The notes beneath the pieces were generated by a model, which saw only the letters and a program-made list of their open reading frames with translations, made no database searches and had not been told where the DNA came from. A stretch of DNA of 13,578 nt from Clostridia bacterium (GTDB lineage Bacteria > Bacillota_A > Clostridia > Christensenellales > Aristaeellaceae). Below, piece after piece: positions 1 to 6,523 of the stretch; positions within the stretch are counted from its first letter, which is position 1, and the number at the start of each line of letters is the position of its first letter. Where the stretch lies: positions 1 to 13,578 of the forward strand of contig JAGCIC010000112.1 in the NCBI GenBank assembly GCA_017648805.1, in the 5' to 3' direction. The translations under genes and the position numbers were made by a program.

Positions 1-60
1 TAGGGTGAGGAATGAGGAGTGAGGAGTTGCAGATTAAATTGTACCTGAACTCCTCACTTA
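1..60. repeat. GTGAGGA-type heptanucleotide repeat with 11-bp inverted repeat
   Basis: Three head-to-tail 7-mers are visible: GTGAGGA at 5-11, ATGAGGA at 12-18 and GTGAGGA at 19-25. The stretch AGTGAGGAGTT at 18-28 is perfectly complementary to AACTCCTCACT at 48-58, giving an 11-bp stem with a 19-nt AT-rich loop. Short repeats of this style recur between genes in many bacterial genomes and can be the ends of small non-coding mobile repeats; that link is from general knowledge, not shown here. The element lies directly upstream of the alanine racemase start and could fold in its leader. It touches the window edge, so its full extent is unknown. Confidence 0.6.
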
Positions 61-84
61 TTGATTCATATTTGGAGCAAAGCA

Positions 85-840
85 ATGAGTGACAAAAACA
101 AATCCCGTGCCTGGCTTGAGGTAGACCTGGGCGCGCTGATGGACAATTATCAGGAAGCGCGCAGCCTGCTGAAGCCGGGCGTTGATATGATCTGCGTGCT
201 GAAGGCGGACGCTTACGGCTACGGCGCGAAGCGGGTCAGCCAGTCACTGTACGAGGGCGGCGTGCGTTTTTTTGCTGTGGCGACCGTCCCGGAAGCCCTG
301 GAGCTGATCGACGCCCTGCCGAATGACATCCGCGTATTGTGCATGGGCGAGCCCGCGCCGGAAGAGTTTGAAACCTGCATCCGCGCGGGCATCCGAGTTA
401 CGGTCGGCCGCGCCGAAATGCTGCCCGGTCTGAGCCGCGCCGCGCAGCTGATGAATCGCCCGGCGATCGTGCATCTCAAACTCGATACCGGGCTGCACCG
501 CCTCGGGTTTACCGATCTGTCCGACCTGCTGCCGGCCATGAAGCAGGAGGGCATCATCTACGAGGGCGTTTACAGCCACCTGGCGCTCCGGAGCCGGGAG
601 CAGTCCTTTGCGCAGCATGAGCTGTTCGCGGACATGGTGAAAACACTGTCCGGCACCCGGGCTTCGCTTATGGGCTCGCCCTCCTCCGAAAGCATGCTTC
701 CCGCAGTAAACCCAATTATCCTGCCGGGAGTGAGCGCTTCAACGATCCGCCCTTCCACGATCTTGTTCTTGAGACGCACGCGTATCCTGCCGTCCTCACG
801 CGCCAGCACCTCACCCAGATACTCCCTGCTCCTCAGGTAG
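85..840 (+). CDS. alr: Alanine racemase, N-terminal fragment (3' half lost)
   Basis: Alanine racemase is a PLP enzyme that interconverts L- and D-alanine for peptidoglycan. The start at ATG 85 is chosen because GGAG at 74-77 sits 7 nt upstream; the frame is also open from a TTG at 61. Family hallmarks visible: the PLP lysine K40 in VLKADAYGYG, the LKLDTGLHRLGF segment (131-142, R139) and the YSHLA segment (163-167, H165) of the N-terminal barrel. Homology appears to stop near residue 185-190. The remaining residues up to the stop at 838-840 are the antisense of the neighbouring U32 gene and make no sense as racemase. A normal enzyme is about 370-390 residues and carries a C-terminal beta domain with the second catalytic base, a tyrosine; both are missing, so this fragment should be inactive. 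All Ile codons in the genuine part that I checked are ATC, unlike most of the genes that follow. Confidence 0.85.
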   Translation: MSDKNKSRAWLEVDLGALMDNYQEARSLLKPGVDMICVLKADAYGYGAKRVSQSLYEGGVRFFAVATVPEALELIDALPNDIRVLCMGEPAPEEFETCIRAGIRVTVGRAEMLPGLSRAAQLMNRPAIVHLKLDTGLHRLGFTDLSDLLPAMKQEGIIYEGVYSHLALRSREQSFAQHELFADMVKTLSGTRASLMGSPSSESMLPAVNPIILPGVSASTIRPSTILFLRRTRILPSSRASTSPRYSLLLR

Positions 841-1778
841 GAGGCGGGCGCGTTGGGCGTCTTCTTTATCTCGCCCTCGTAAAAGCCCGTGGAATACGGC
901 CGGTGGGAGATCGCCTCCAGCTCATCAAGAGACGCGTCCATATCCCCGCCCTCCAGGTACATGCGATAGGCATTCACCGCCCCCGCCACGTAGTATGCGG
1001 TCTTCATGCGCCCCTCGATCTTAAGGGAGGACACGCCCGCGGCGATCACTTTGTCCAGCACGGGCAGGGCATTCAGGTCGTAGCTGGAAAGTATGGTGTC
1101 GCCGTCCGGGTCCTCTTCTATGGGGAAAAACTCCCCCGGGCGCTTTTCTTCCGTGAGGGCGAATTTCCAGCGGCAGCTCTGGGCGCAGCCCCCCCTGTTG
1201 GCGCTGCGGCCCGTGAGGTACGCACTTATCATGCACCTGCCGGAGTAGGCCATGCACATGGCGCCGTGCACGAAGGCCTCCAGCTCCATCTCGGCGGGGA
1301 TGCGTTCCCGGATGGCGGCTATCTGCTCAATAGACAGTTCCCGGGCCAGCACCACACGCCTTGCTCCCAGTTCGTAATATATGTTCGCGGACTCATGGTT
1401 GGTGCAGTTGGCCTGGGTGGACACATGCACTTCCATATTGGGGCACGCCCGCTTGACCGCGCGTATTCCTCCCAGGTCGCTGACTATCATGGCGTCTGCC
1501 CCCGCGTCCGAAAGCGCCCGGGCATACTCCGCTATCTTCTCAGTCTCTTCCGGGAACACGAAGGCGTTGGAAGCCACGTATATCTTCTTTTTCCTCGCGT
1601 GGGCGTATTCGGCCGCACGGACGATCTTTTCCATATCGAAGCCCGCGCTGCCCGCCCTCAGCTGCAGAAACGGCCCGCCCAGGTATACCGCGTCCGCGCC
1701 GAAGCGCAGCGCCGACACCAGGCTCTCCCAGCTGCCCGCCGGAGCCAGCAGTTCCGCGTTTGATCTTTTATCAGTCAC
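570..1778 (-). CDS. Peptidase U32 family protein (TrhP/YrrO-like), C-terminus missing
   Basis: The U32 family was named for a collagenase, but characterised bacterial members such as TrhP and RlhA hydroxylate RNA bases and need an iron-sulphur cluster; this is the likely role. The start is GTG at 1778-1776, with GGAGGT at 1790-1785 spaced by 6 nt. The protein begins with the family-typical ELLAPAGSWESL (9-20) and GADAVYLGG (27-35). The family signature EAFVHGAMCMAYSGRCMIS lies at 167-185, followed by NRGGCAQSCRW (194-204). Cysteines 175, 182, 198 and 202 are candidates for the cluster. SSLKIEGRMKTAYYVA (250-265) is also typical. Native sequence runs to about residue 380. The last 20 or so residues before the stop at 570 are antisense alanine racemase and not family-like, so perhaps 15-40 native residues are lost. 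Function after this loss is uncertain. Assignment to TrhP versus another U32 subfamily is not settled. Confidence 0.88.
   Translation of the reverse strand: MTDKRSNAELLAPAGSWESLVSALRFGADAVYLGGPFLQLRAGSAGFDMEKIVRAAEYAHARKKKIYVASNAFVFPEETEKIAEYARALSDAGADAMIVSDLGGIRAVKRACPNMEVHVSTQANCTNHESANIYYELGARRVVLARELSIEQIAAIRERIPAEMELEAFVHGAMCMAYSGRCMISAYLTGRSANRGGCAQSCRWKFALTEEKRPGEFFPIEEDPDGDTILSSYDLNALPVLDKVIAAGVSSLKIEGRMKTAYYVAGAVNAYRMYLEGGDMDASLDELEAISHRPYSTGFYEGEIKKTPNAPASYLRSREYLGEVLAREDGRIRVRLKNKIVEGRIVEALTPGRIIGFTAGSMLSEEGEPISEARVPDSVFTMSANSSCCAKDCSRLRSARWL
630..660. other. Novel junction between truncated alr and truncated U32 gene
   Basis: Left of this interval the plus strand reads as alanine racemase; right of it the minus strand reads as a U32-family protein. 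Within about 630-655 either reading is plausible, so the exact breakpoint cannot be fixed by eye and may involve a few shared bases. Two convergent genes both lose their 3' ends here, with no intergenic space, no insertion sequence and no target duplication visible. The possible causes are a deletion, an inversion end, or a false join in assembly. Codon preference also changes across it. Confidence 0.75.
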
Positions 1779-1811
1779 CGGATTACCTCCGCCGCATAGT
1801 TCAACTTCTTT

Positions 1812-1841
1812 ATTATACCAGTCAAGTCAAGCGCTTTGCAA
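1812..1841 (-). promoter_or_regulatory. Promoter of U32 gene (divergent, shared -35)
   Basis: On the minus strand, TTGCAA (1841-1836) is followed after 18 bp by a perfect TATAAT (1817-1812), which carries an extended TGG just upstream (1820-1818). Predicted transcription start is near 1805, giving a leader of about 27 nt that contains the GGAGGT ribosome binding site. Confidence 0.65.
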
Positions 1842-1864
1842 ACGCCTGAAAAATGTGCTATAAT
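1836..1864 (+). promoter_or_regulatory. Promoter of CDF exporter operon (divergent, shared -35)
   Basis: TTGCAA (1836-1841), a 17-bp spacer and TATAAT (1859-1864) with an extended TGC (1856-1858). Predicted start is near 1871, about 29 nt before ATG 1900. The -35 hexamer is its own reverse complement and is the same six bases used by the opposite-facing promoter. The short leader leaves no room for a riboswitch. Confidence 0.7.
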
Positions 1865-1899
1865 ATAATTGGAAGTATGTGTATGCAGGAGGAAGCTTT

Positions 1900-3000
1900 A
1901 TGGATCGCGACCGCGTTATATTCAAAACCAGCATAATCGGGATAATCGCCAACGCCGTGCTGGCGGGAATCAAGGCGCTTATCGGCCTGATAAGCGGGTC
2001 CGTAGCCATAGTGCTTGACGCGGTCAACAACTTAAGCGACGCCCTGAGCAGCGTTATAACCATAATCGGCCAGTACTTAAGCGGCAAGGCGCCCGACAAA
2101 AAGCACCCGCTGGGGCACGGCAGAGCCGAATACATCGCCGGAGCGGTCATTTCCGTGATCATACTGTACGCGGGCGTGACGTCTCTTGTGGAATCGGTCA
2201 AAAAGATATTCTCCCCCACCGAGCCCGACTACTCCGCCGTTTCGCTGGTAATAGTTGCTCTGGCGGTCGGCGTCAAGGTGCTGCTGGGGCTTTACGTCAA
2301 AAAACAGGGCACCAAAGCCAACAGCCCCGCCCTTAGGGACAGCGGTCAGGACGCGCTGAACGACGCTGTCATCTCCTTTTCCACTCTCGTCGCCGCGCTG
2401 GTGTTCGTCATTTTCCGCGTCAGCGTGGAAGCGTATCTGGGCGCGCTCATCTCCCTCGTCATCATCAAAAGCGGCATAGGGATGGTAAAGGAAGCCTACA
2501 GCGTCATTCTGGGGCAAAGGGTGGACAGCGAAGTGTCCTTAAGCGTGAAAAAGTCCGCGCTGGGTTTTGAAGAGGTGTCCGGCGTTTTCGACCTGGTGCT
2601 CCACTCTTACGGTCCCGACCGGCTGATCGGCAGCTGCCACATTCAGGTGGATCCCTCGCTTACGGCGGACAGGCTCGACACGCTGGAAAGGCGCATAATG
2701 GAAAAAGTGCACGCCGACACGGGCGTCGTGCTCACGGGCATAAGCGTTTATGCCACCAGTCTTGAGGGCGCCGCCGGAAATGTCTATGACAGGATCAACG
2801 GCATAATGTCGGAGTACCCGGACATCATACAGCTGCACGGATTCAATCTGGACGAGGACTACAAGCGCATCCGCTTCGACGTGGTCATTTCCTTCGAGTC
2901 GGACATGAACAAAATATACGCTCTGTTTTGCTCAAAGGTGCGCGAAGCATTCCCCGACTACGATATTCAGATCACTCTCGACGCGGATATAAGCGACTGA
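1900..3000 (+). CDS. Cation diffusion facilitator (CDF) exporter, probably Mn2+ type
   Basis: This is an inner-membrane metal/proton antiporter of the CDF family, 366 residues. The start at ATG 1900 is supported by AGGAGG at 1887-1892, 7 nt upstream. Hydrophobic segments at about 8-30, 35-60, 77-98, 112-133, 155-173 and 178-194 give the usual six helices. HPLGHGRAEYIA (69-80) is the CDF signature. The transport site reads N43-xxx-D47 in helix 2 and D147-xxx-D151 in helix 5. Zinc CDFs such as YiiP have a His in helix 5; the N-D-D-D set matches that described for manganese exporters such as MntE, so Mn2+ is the favoured substrate (inference). After the normal cytosolic domain (about 205-292) there is a further segment of about 75 residues (292-366) that may be a second ferredoxin-like half. 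Only 15 nt separate it from the downstream ABC-F gene, so the two are probably co-transcribed. Confidence 0.9.
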   Translation: MDRDRVIFKTSIIGIIANAVLAGIKALIGLISGSVAIVLDAVNNLSDALSSVITIIGQYLSGKAPDKKHPLGHGRAEYIAGAVISVIILYAGVTSLVESVKKIFSPTEPDYSAVSLVIVALAVGVKVLLGLYVKKQGTKANSPALRDSGQDALNDAVISFSTLVAALVFVIFRVSVEAYLGALISLVIIKSGIGMVKEAYSVILGQRVDSEVSLSVKKSALGFEEVSGVFDLVLHSYGPDRLIGSCHIQVDPSLTADRLDTLERRIMEKVHADTGVVLTGISVYATSLEGAAGNVYDRINGIMSEYPDIIQLHGFNLDEDYKRIRFDVVISFESDMNKIYALFCSKVREAFPDYDIQITLDADISD

Positions 3001-3015
3001 CGCGGAGATTTCAAA

Positions 3016-4911
3016 ATGACCCTGCTTACCCTGCAAAACGTGAACAAGGCCTTCGTGATGAACGAAGTGCTCAAAGATATAAACCTATCCCTGCCCGAAG
3101 GCGGCAAGCTGGGGCTGGTGGGCGTGAACGGTTCGGGCAAAAGCACCCTGCTCAAGCTGATCGCCGGTGAGGACGCGCCGGATTCGGGCACGATCTCGCT
3201 TATCAAAGGCGCGAAGGTGGGGTATCTGAGCCAGCACGCGGACATAAAGAGCGATTACACCGTCACCCAGGAGCTGTCCCGGGTGTTCGACGACCTGTTC
3301 CGAATGGAGACCCGCCTGCGCGAGATGGAGCAGCAGATCGCTGCCGGTGAGGACCTGGCAGACCAGTACGCCCGCCTGACCCAGCGTTACGAGGACGCGG
3401 GAGGTTACGAAAAGGAGAGCCGAATACAGGGCGTGCTGGCAGGACTGTCCTTCGCCAAAGACCGCCGTGACATGCCTTCGCGCCTGCTTTCCGGCGGCGA
3501 ACAGACCCGTCTGTGCCTGGCGCGTCTGCTGCTGCGTCAGCCCGACCTGCTTTTGCTGGACGAGCCCACCAACCACCTGGACCTGCCCGCCACCGCCTGG
3601 CTCGAGGATACCCTCAAAAAATACAAGGGAGCTGTGATCGTGGTGTCCCACGACCGGTATTTCCTGAACGCCGTGTGCTCCCAGATGGCGGAGTTAAGGC
3701 AGGGGCACGTGACCCAGTATTCCTGCGGCTATGACGAATTCGAGAAGCGGCGTGACGCCAGACTGAGGCAGCAGATAAAGGAATACGAACTGCAGCAGGA
3801 GACCATCCGCCGGGAGGAGGAGATCATCCGCCGCTACCGTTCCTTCAACCGGGAAAAGAGCATCAAGGCCGCCGAGAGCCGTGAAAAGCGGCTGGAAAAG
3901 ATAGAGCGGCTGGAAAAACCCGTTAGCGACAAACACGTGCGCTTCTCCTTCTCCTGCCGCAGGCGCACGGGAGACGACGTGCTTATGATCAAGGGGCTCA
4001 AAAAGAGCTTCGACGGGCGGCCCCTGTTCGAAAACCTGGACCTGCACCTTAAAAGCGGCGACCGTGTGGCGATCATAGGCGCCAACGGCATAGGCAAGAC
4101 CACGCTGCTCAACATTATCATGGGCCGGGAGAGCCGGGACAGCGGCAGCGTGCTGTTCGGAGCCAACGTGGACGCGGGTTACTACGACCAGAAACAGGCC
4201 GACCTGCACCCGGAAAAAGACATACTGAGCGAAGTCTGGGACGACTTTCCCCTGCTCGAGCCGGGCGAAGTCAGAAGCGCGCTGGGGCTGTTCCTGCTCA
4301 CGGGCGAGGATGTGTTCCGCGAGGTGGGCACTCTGTCCGGCGGCGAGCGCGGGCGGGTGGCGCTGAGCAAGCTCATGCTCCGGCACGACAACCTGCTCAT
4401 ACTGGACGAACCCACCAACCATCTGGACATGGACTCCCGCCAGGTGCTTGAGGACGCGCTTATGGACTACGAAGGCACTATACTCACCGTGTCCCACGAC
4501 CGCTGGTTCATAAACCGCGTGGCCACCCGCGTGGCGGAAATGACCCCCGAAGGGCTTAAACTGTACGAGGGCAATTACGACAGCTATCTGGAAAAGAAAC
4601 AGGAGATGGCGCATCTGCTGTCCTCCCCCGCTTTTTCAGGGGAGACACGTACACAGCTGATCAAACAGCAGAAAAAGGAACGCTTAAGCAAGGAACAGGA
4701 GCGCGTCAGGCGGGTACAGCTGAAGCAGCTGGAAGCGGAAATAGAGAAGCTTGAAAAAGACCTGGCAGGGCTCGAGGCCGAGCTGGGCAAAAGCGAGACC
4801 TGGCAGGACCGCCAGTACGGCATGGGCGTACAGGCGCGGCATGACGCGCTTAAGCAGGAGCTGGACGGCAAGTACGAACAGTGGACGCTGCTGAGCGAAG
4901 AAGCGGAATAG
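3016..4911 (+). CDS. ABC-F family ATPase (YdiF/Uup-like ribosome-associated)
   Basis: A soluble protein of 631 residues with two fused ABC ATPase domains and no membrane segment, hence ABC-F; members bind the ribosomal E site to rescue stalled translation or protect from antibiotics. Domain 1: Walker A GVNGSGKST (36-44), signature LSGGEQTR (158-165), Walker B LLLLDEPTNHLD (178-189), SHDR (211-214). Interdomain linker 240-303 is highly charged and helical, the tRNA-contacting P-site motif of the family. Domain 2: GANGIGKTT (355-363), LSGGERGR (440-447), LLILDEPTNHLD (460-471), SHDRWF (493-498). A charged coiled-coil tail fills 545-630. Both sites look intact. Length and tail resemble housekeeping YdiF/Uup-type proteins rather than dedicated resistance proteins, but the subfamily cannot be fixed by eye. 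The start has GGAGA 7-8 nt upstream. Followed by a terminator at 4931. Confidence 0.93.
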   Translation: MTLLTLQNVNKAFVMNEVLKDINLSLPEGGKLGLVGVNGSGKSTLLKLIAGEDAPDSGTISLIKGAKVGYLSQHADIKSDYTVTQELSRVFDDLFRMETRLREMEQQIAAGEDLADQYARLTQRYEDAGGYEKESRIQGVLAGLSFAKDRRDMPSRLLSGGEQTRLCLARLLLRQPDLLLLDEPTNHLDLPATAWLEDTLKKYKGAVIVVSHDRYFLNAVCSQMAELRQGHVTQYSCGYDEFEKRRDARLRQQIKEYELQQETIRREEEIIRRYRSFNREKSIKAAESREKRLEKIERLEKPVSDKHVRFSFSCRRRTGDDVLMIKGLKKSFDGRPLFENLDLHLKSGDRVAIIGANGIGKTTLLNIIMGRESRDSGSVLFGANVDAGYYDQKQADLHPEKDILSEVWDDFPLLEPGEVRSALGLFLLTGEDVFREVGTLSGGERGRVALSKLMLRHDNLLILDEPTNHLDMDSRQVLEDALMDYEGTILTVSHDRWFINRVATRVAEMTPEGLKLYEGNYDSYLEKKQEMAHLLSSPAFSGETRTQLIKQQKKERLSKEQERVRRVQLKQLEAEIEKLEKDLAGLEAELGKSETWQDRQYGMGVQARHDALKQELDGKYEQWTLLSEEAE

Positions 4912-4930
4912 ACCCGTTTTCATACACGCG

Positions 4931-4960
4931 AAAGCGCCGCATCATCGCGGCGCTTTTGTT
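4931..4960 (+). terminator. Rho-independent terminator, possibly bidirectional
   Basis: AAAGCGCCGC (4931-4940) pairs perfectly with GCGGCGCTTT (4947-4956) around a 6-nt loop, then TTTTGTT follows. It lies 20 nt after the ABC-F stop and 27 nt beyond the stop of the convergent acetyltransferase gene. On the minus strand the trailing T-run is shorter (TTT), so termination there may be weaker. Confidence 0.88.
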
Positions 4961-4986
4961 ATGCCCGGCGCGAGCAGATATGTGTA

Positions 4987-5514
4987 TTACAGCTTCAGTA
5001 CCGCCGGGATCTCATCCCAGCCTCTCGGAACCTCTTTGGCTTCCTCAAAACCGAAAGACGCGTACAGTTTTTTCGCTTTCTCGTTTTCCGGCTCATAGGA
5101 GAGCCAGCAGTATTCCGACTTCCCGCAGGGAAACGTGCGGATATAGTCCAGCGCGAGCTGCAGAGCTGCCTTGCCGTAGCCTCTGTTCTGGTATCTTTTG
5201 TCTATCATAAAGCGCCAGATCATGTAATTGCCCGCAGCGACAGAGGGCGTTTCGCATTCGTCGCCTTCCGCCTCATCTATCTGCCAGTCGTAGCCTATCA
5301 TCACAAAGCCCACAGGCTTGTTGCCGCAGTAGATACCGAACGGGAGCACTTTCCTGCCCGCATCCAGCGTCAGGTACGCCTCCACAAGACTGCTGCTGTT
5401 TGAGGCCACAAAGCCCTTCTGTTCCTTATCCACCCGAAGCTTCATTATATCCCAGGCGTTTGCGTATGTGACTTTTTCGAGCCGTATGCTGTCGTCTTTC
5501 TGAGTTTTTGGCAT
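4987..5514 (-). CDS. GNAT family N-acetyltransferase (polyamine acetylase-like)
   Basis: A 175-residue single-domain acetyl-CoA-dependent acetyltransferase. The acetyl-CoA pyrophosphate loop is Q109-N-R-G-Y-G-K-A116, preceded by the strand IWRFMIDKRY (99-108). The C-terminal ENEKAKKLYASFGFEE (143-158) is the usual GNAT motif B. The N-terminal part (LRVDKEQKGFVASNSSSLVEA, about 26-46) resembles small spermine/spermidine or diamine acetyltransferases such as BltD; the substrate is thus plausibly a polyamine but unproven. A modest ribosome binding site, AAGGGA, lies about 8 nt before ATG 5514. It is the last gene of a minus-strand run, 37 nt after the metallophosphoesterase, and is likely co-transcribed with it and ends at the hairpin near 4956. 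Confidence 0.85.
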   Translation of the reverse strand: MPKTQKDDSIRLEKVTYANAWDIMKLRVDKEQKGFVASNSSSLVEAYLTLDAGRKVLPFGIYCGNKPVGFVMIGYDWQIDEAEGDECETPSVAAGNYMIWRFMIDKRYQNRGYGKAALQLALDYIRTFPCGKSEYCWLSYEPENEKAKKLYASFGFEEAKEVPRGWDEIPAVLKL

Positions 5515-5551
5515 CTGATTTATCCCTTTCGGTTTCTGTTCCGCCCGTTTG

Positions 5552-6499
5552 TTATTGCTTGGTCATACCGAATTCCAGGCGTTTGTCGTCCCAGCCCGCG
5601 GGTCCGTTGTCCCACGCCGGGAAGTACGCCTCGGTAAAAATGTGGCGGTCATGGTCCCGGAAGAACACGCCCATGTTGCCGTCCGCGTATATGTGCAGAA
5701 GCACGCTTCTGCAGTGTTCTCCCCTTATGTTCTCGAAACTGGACACGTCTATCTGGGGCACGTCGTGCCAGTCCACCCAGCAGATGCGCCGCCAGGTGTC
5801 CTTTTTGCCCCAGCGCCAGTCGCCTATATGGGAATGCCCGTAAAAGTGGATGCGCTCGTTGGGCGGCAGGGGCAGCAGCCTGTCCATCAAATCGTGGTCC
5901 CGGTTGCAGCCACAAAAGCCGTAGTGTCCGCAGGTGATCATGGGCCGGGTCTCGCCAGCCATCCTGCGCCTGAGCTCCTGCGCGTCGCAGTCCGTGTACG
6001 GATACTCTTCCTCGCCCCAGCGCACGCGGGAGTGGGTCACGCTCCACCTGTTGTCCCTCGCTATGTGGTCGCACAGGAAATACACAGGATATTCCCCTAT
6101 CTGCCCGCGAAAGTAAAAGTCTTCGCAGTCCGCCGCGGTGTGCCAGCCGGGATGGTCCTTCACCATCTGGTAGAAGGGCATCCACGCGCTCTCGTCTCTG
6201 TGGTGGCGGCAGTAGTCGTAATCGTGGTTGCCGGTGGCGTAGAACAGCGGGATATCCAGGGACACGAAGGCGTCCTCCTGCAGGCGACACATTGCTGTCA
6301 GCCTTTCCGCGTCCGCGCCTTCCACCGCGTCCCCCAGATACCAGATCTGCTCCGCGGGGCGGCCCAGCTCCTCAAAGTCCGTTATCCCCGCATTCAGGCA
6401 GCGGCGGGTGTTTTCGGGCAGGCTCTGCTGCAGGTCCGAAAGTATCCAGACCCTGTGCGCCGCCCGGGAGAGGGATTCTTTGTATAAAGTGTCGAACAT
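5552..6499 (-). CDS. Calcineurin-like metallophosphoesterase
   Basis: A 315-residue cytosolic protein with the ordered metal motifs of calcineurin-like phosphoesterases: SDLQ (21-24), YLGDAVEG (54-61), ATGNHDYD (88-95), CGHYGF (190-195) and YGHSHIG (219-225). The first motif is D-x-Q where the family norm is D-x-H, so one metal ligand or nearby base is changed; all others look intact. No signal peptide or membrane helix. The C-terminal part (about 230-315) is rich in Trp, Asp and His and may shape the substrate pocket. The substrate is unknown: it could be a phosphomonoester, phosphodiester or nucleotide. The start ATG 6499 follows GAGG by only about 3 nt. It begins 24 nt after the GH109-type gene, so translation in the same transcript is likely, suggesting a role on a sugar phosphate or glycoside product (inference). 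Confidence 0.85.
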   Translation of the reverse strand: MFDTLYKESLSRAAHRVWILSDLQQSLPENTRRCLNAGITDFEELGRPAEQIWYLGDAVEGADAERLTAMCRLQEDAFVSLDIPLFYATGNHDYDYCRHHRDESAWMPFYQMVKDHPGWHTAADCEDFYFRGQIGEYPVYFLCDHIARDNRWSVTHSRVRWGEEEYPYTDCDAQELRRRMAGETRPMITCGHYGFCGCNRDHDLMDRLLPLPPNERIHFYGHSHIGDWRWGKKDTWRRICWVDWHDVPQIDVSSFENIRGEHCRSVLLHIYADGNMGVFFRDHDRHIFTEAYFPAWDNGPAGWDDKRLEFGMTKQ

Positions 6500-6523
6500 A
6501 TGCCTCTTTGCAGCTTGACCGCC

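Noticed and set aside
903..1763. Long plus-strand open frame opposite the U32 gene
   Set aside because: It is exactly antisense to a gene with a clear family signature; its translation is rich in His, Gly and Arg with no recognisable motif, and has no ribosome binding site.
1824..1842. LacI/CcpA-like operator (AAGCGCTT core) between the divergent promoters
   Set aside because: Only the central 8 bp are palindromic; flanks do not fit the cre consensus, so it is not called.
1865..1899. Manganese riboswitch (yybP-ykoY type) before the CDF exporter
   Set aside because: The predicted leader is only about 29 nt, too short for any riboswitch.
3016..4911. Antibiotic-resistance ABC-F gene
   Set aside because: Length, intact C-terminal coiled-coil tail and pairing with a metal exporter fit housekeeping ABC-F proteins; no resistance-type feature is evident.
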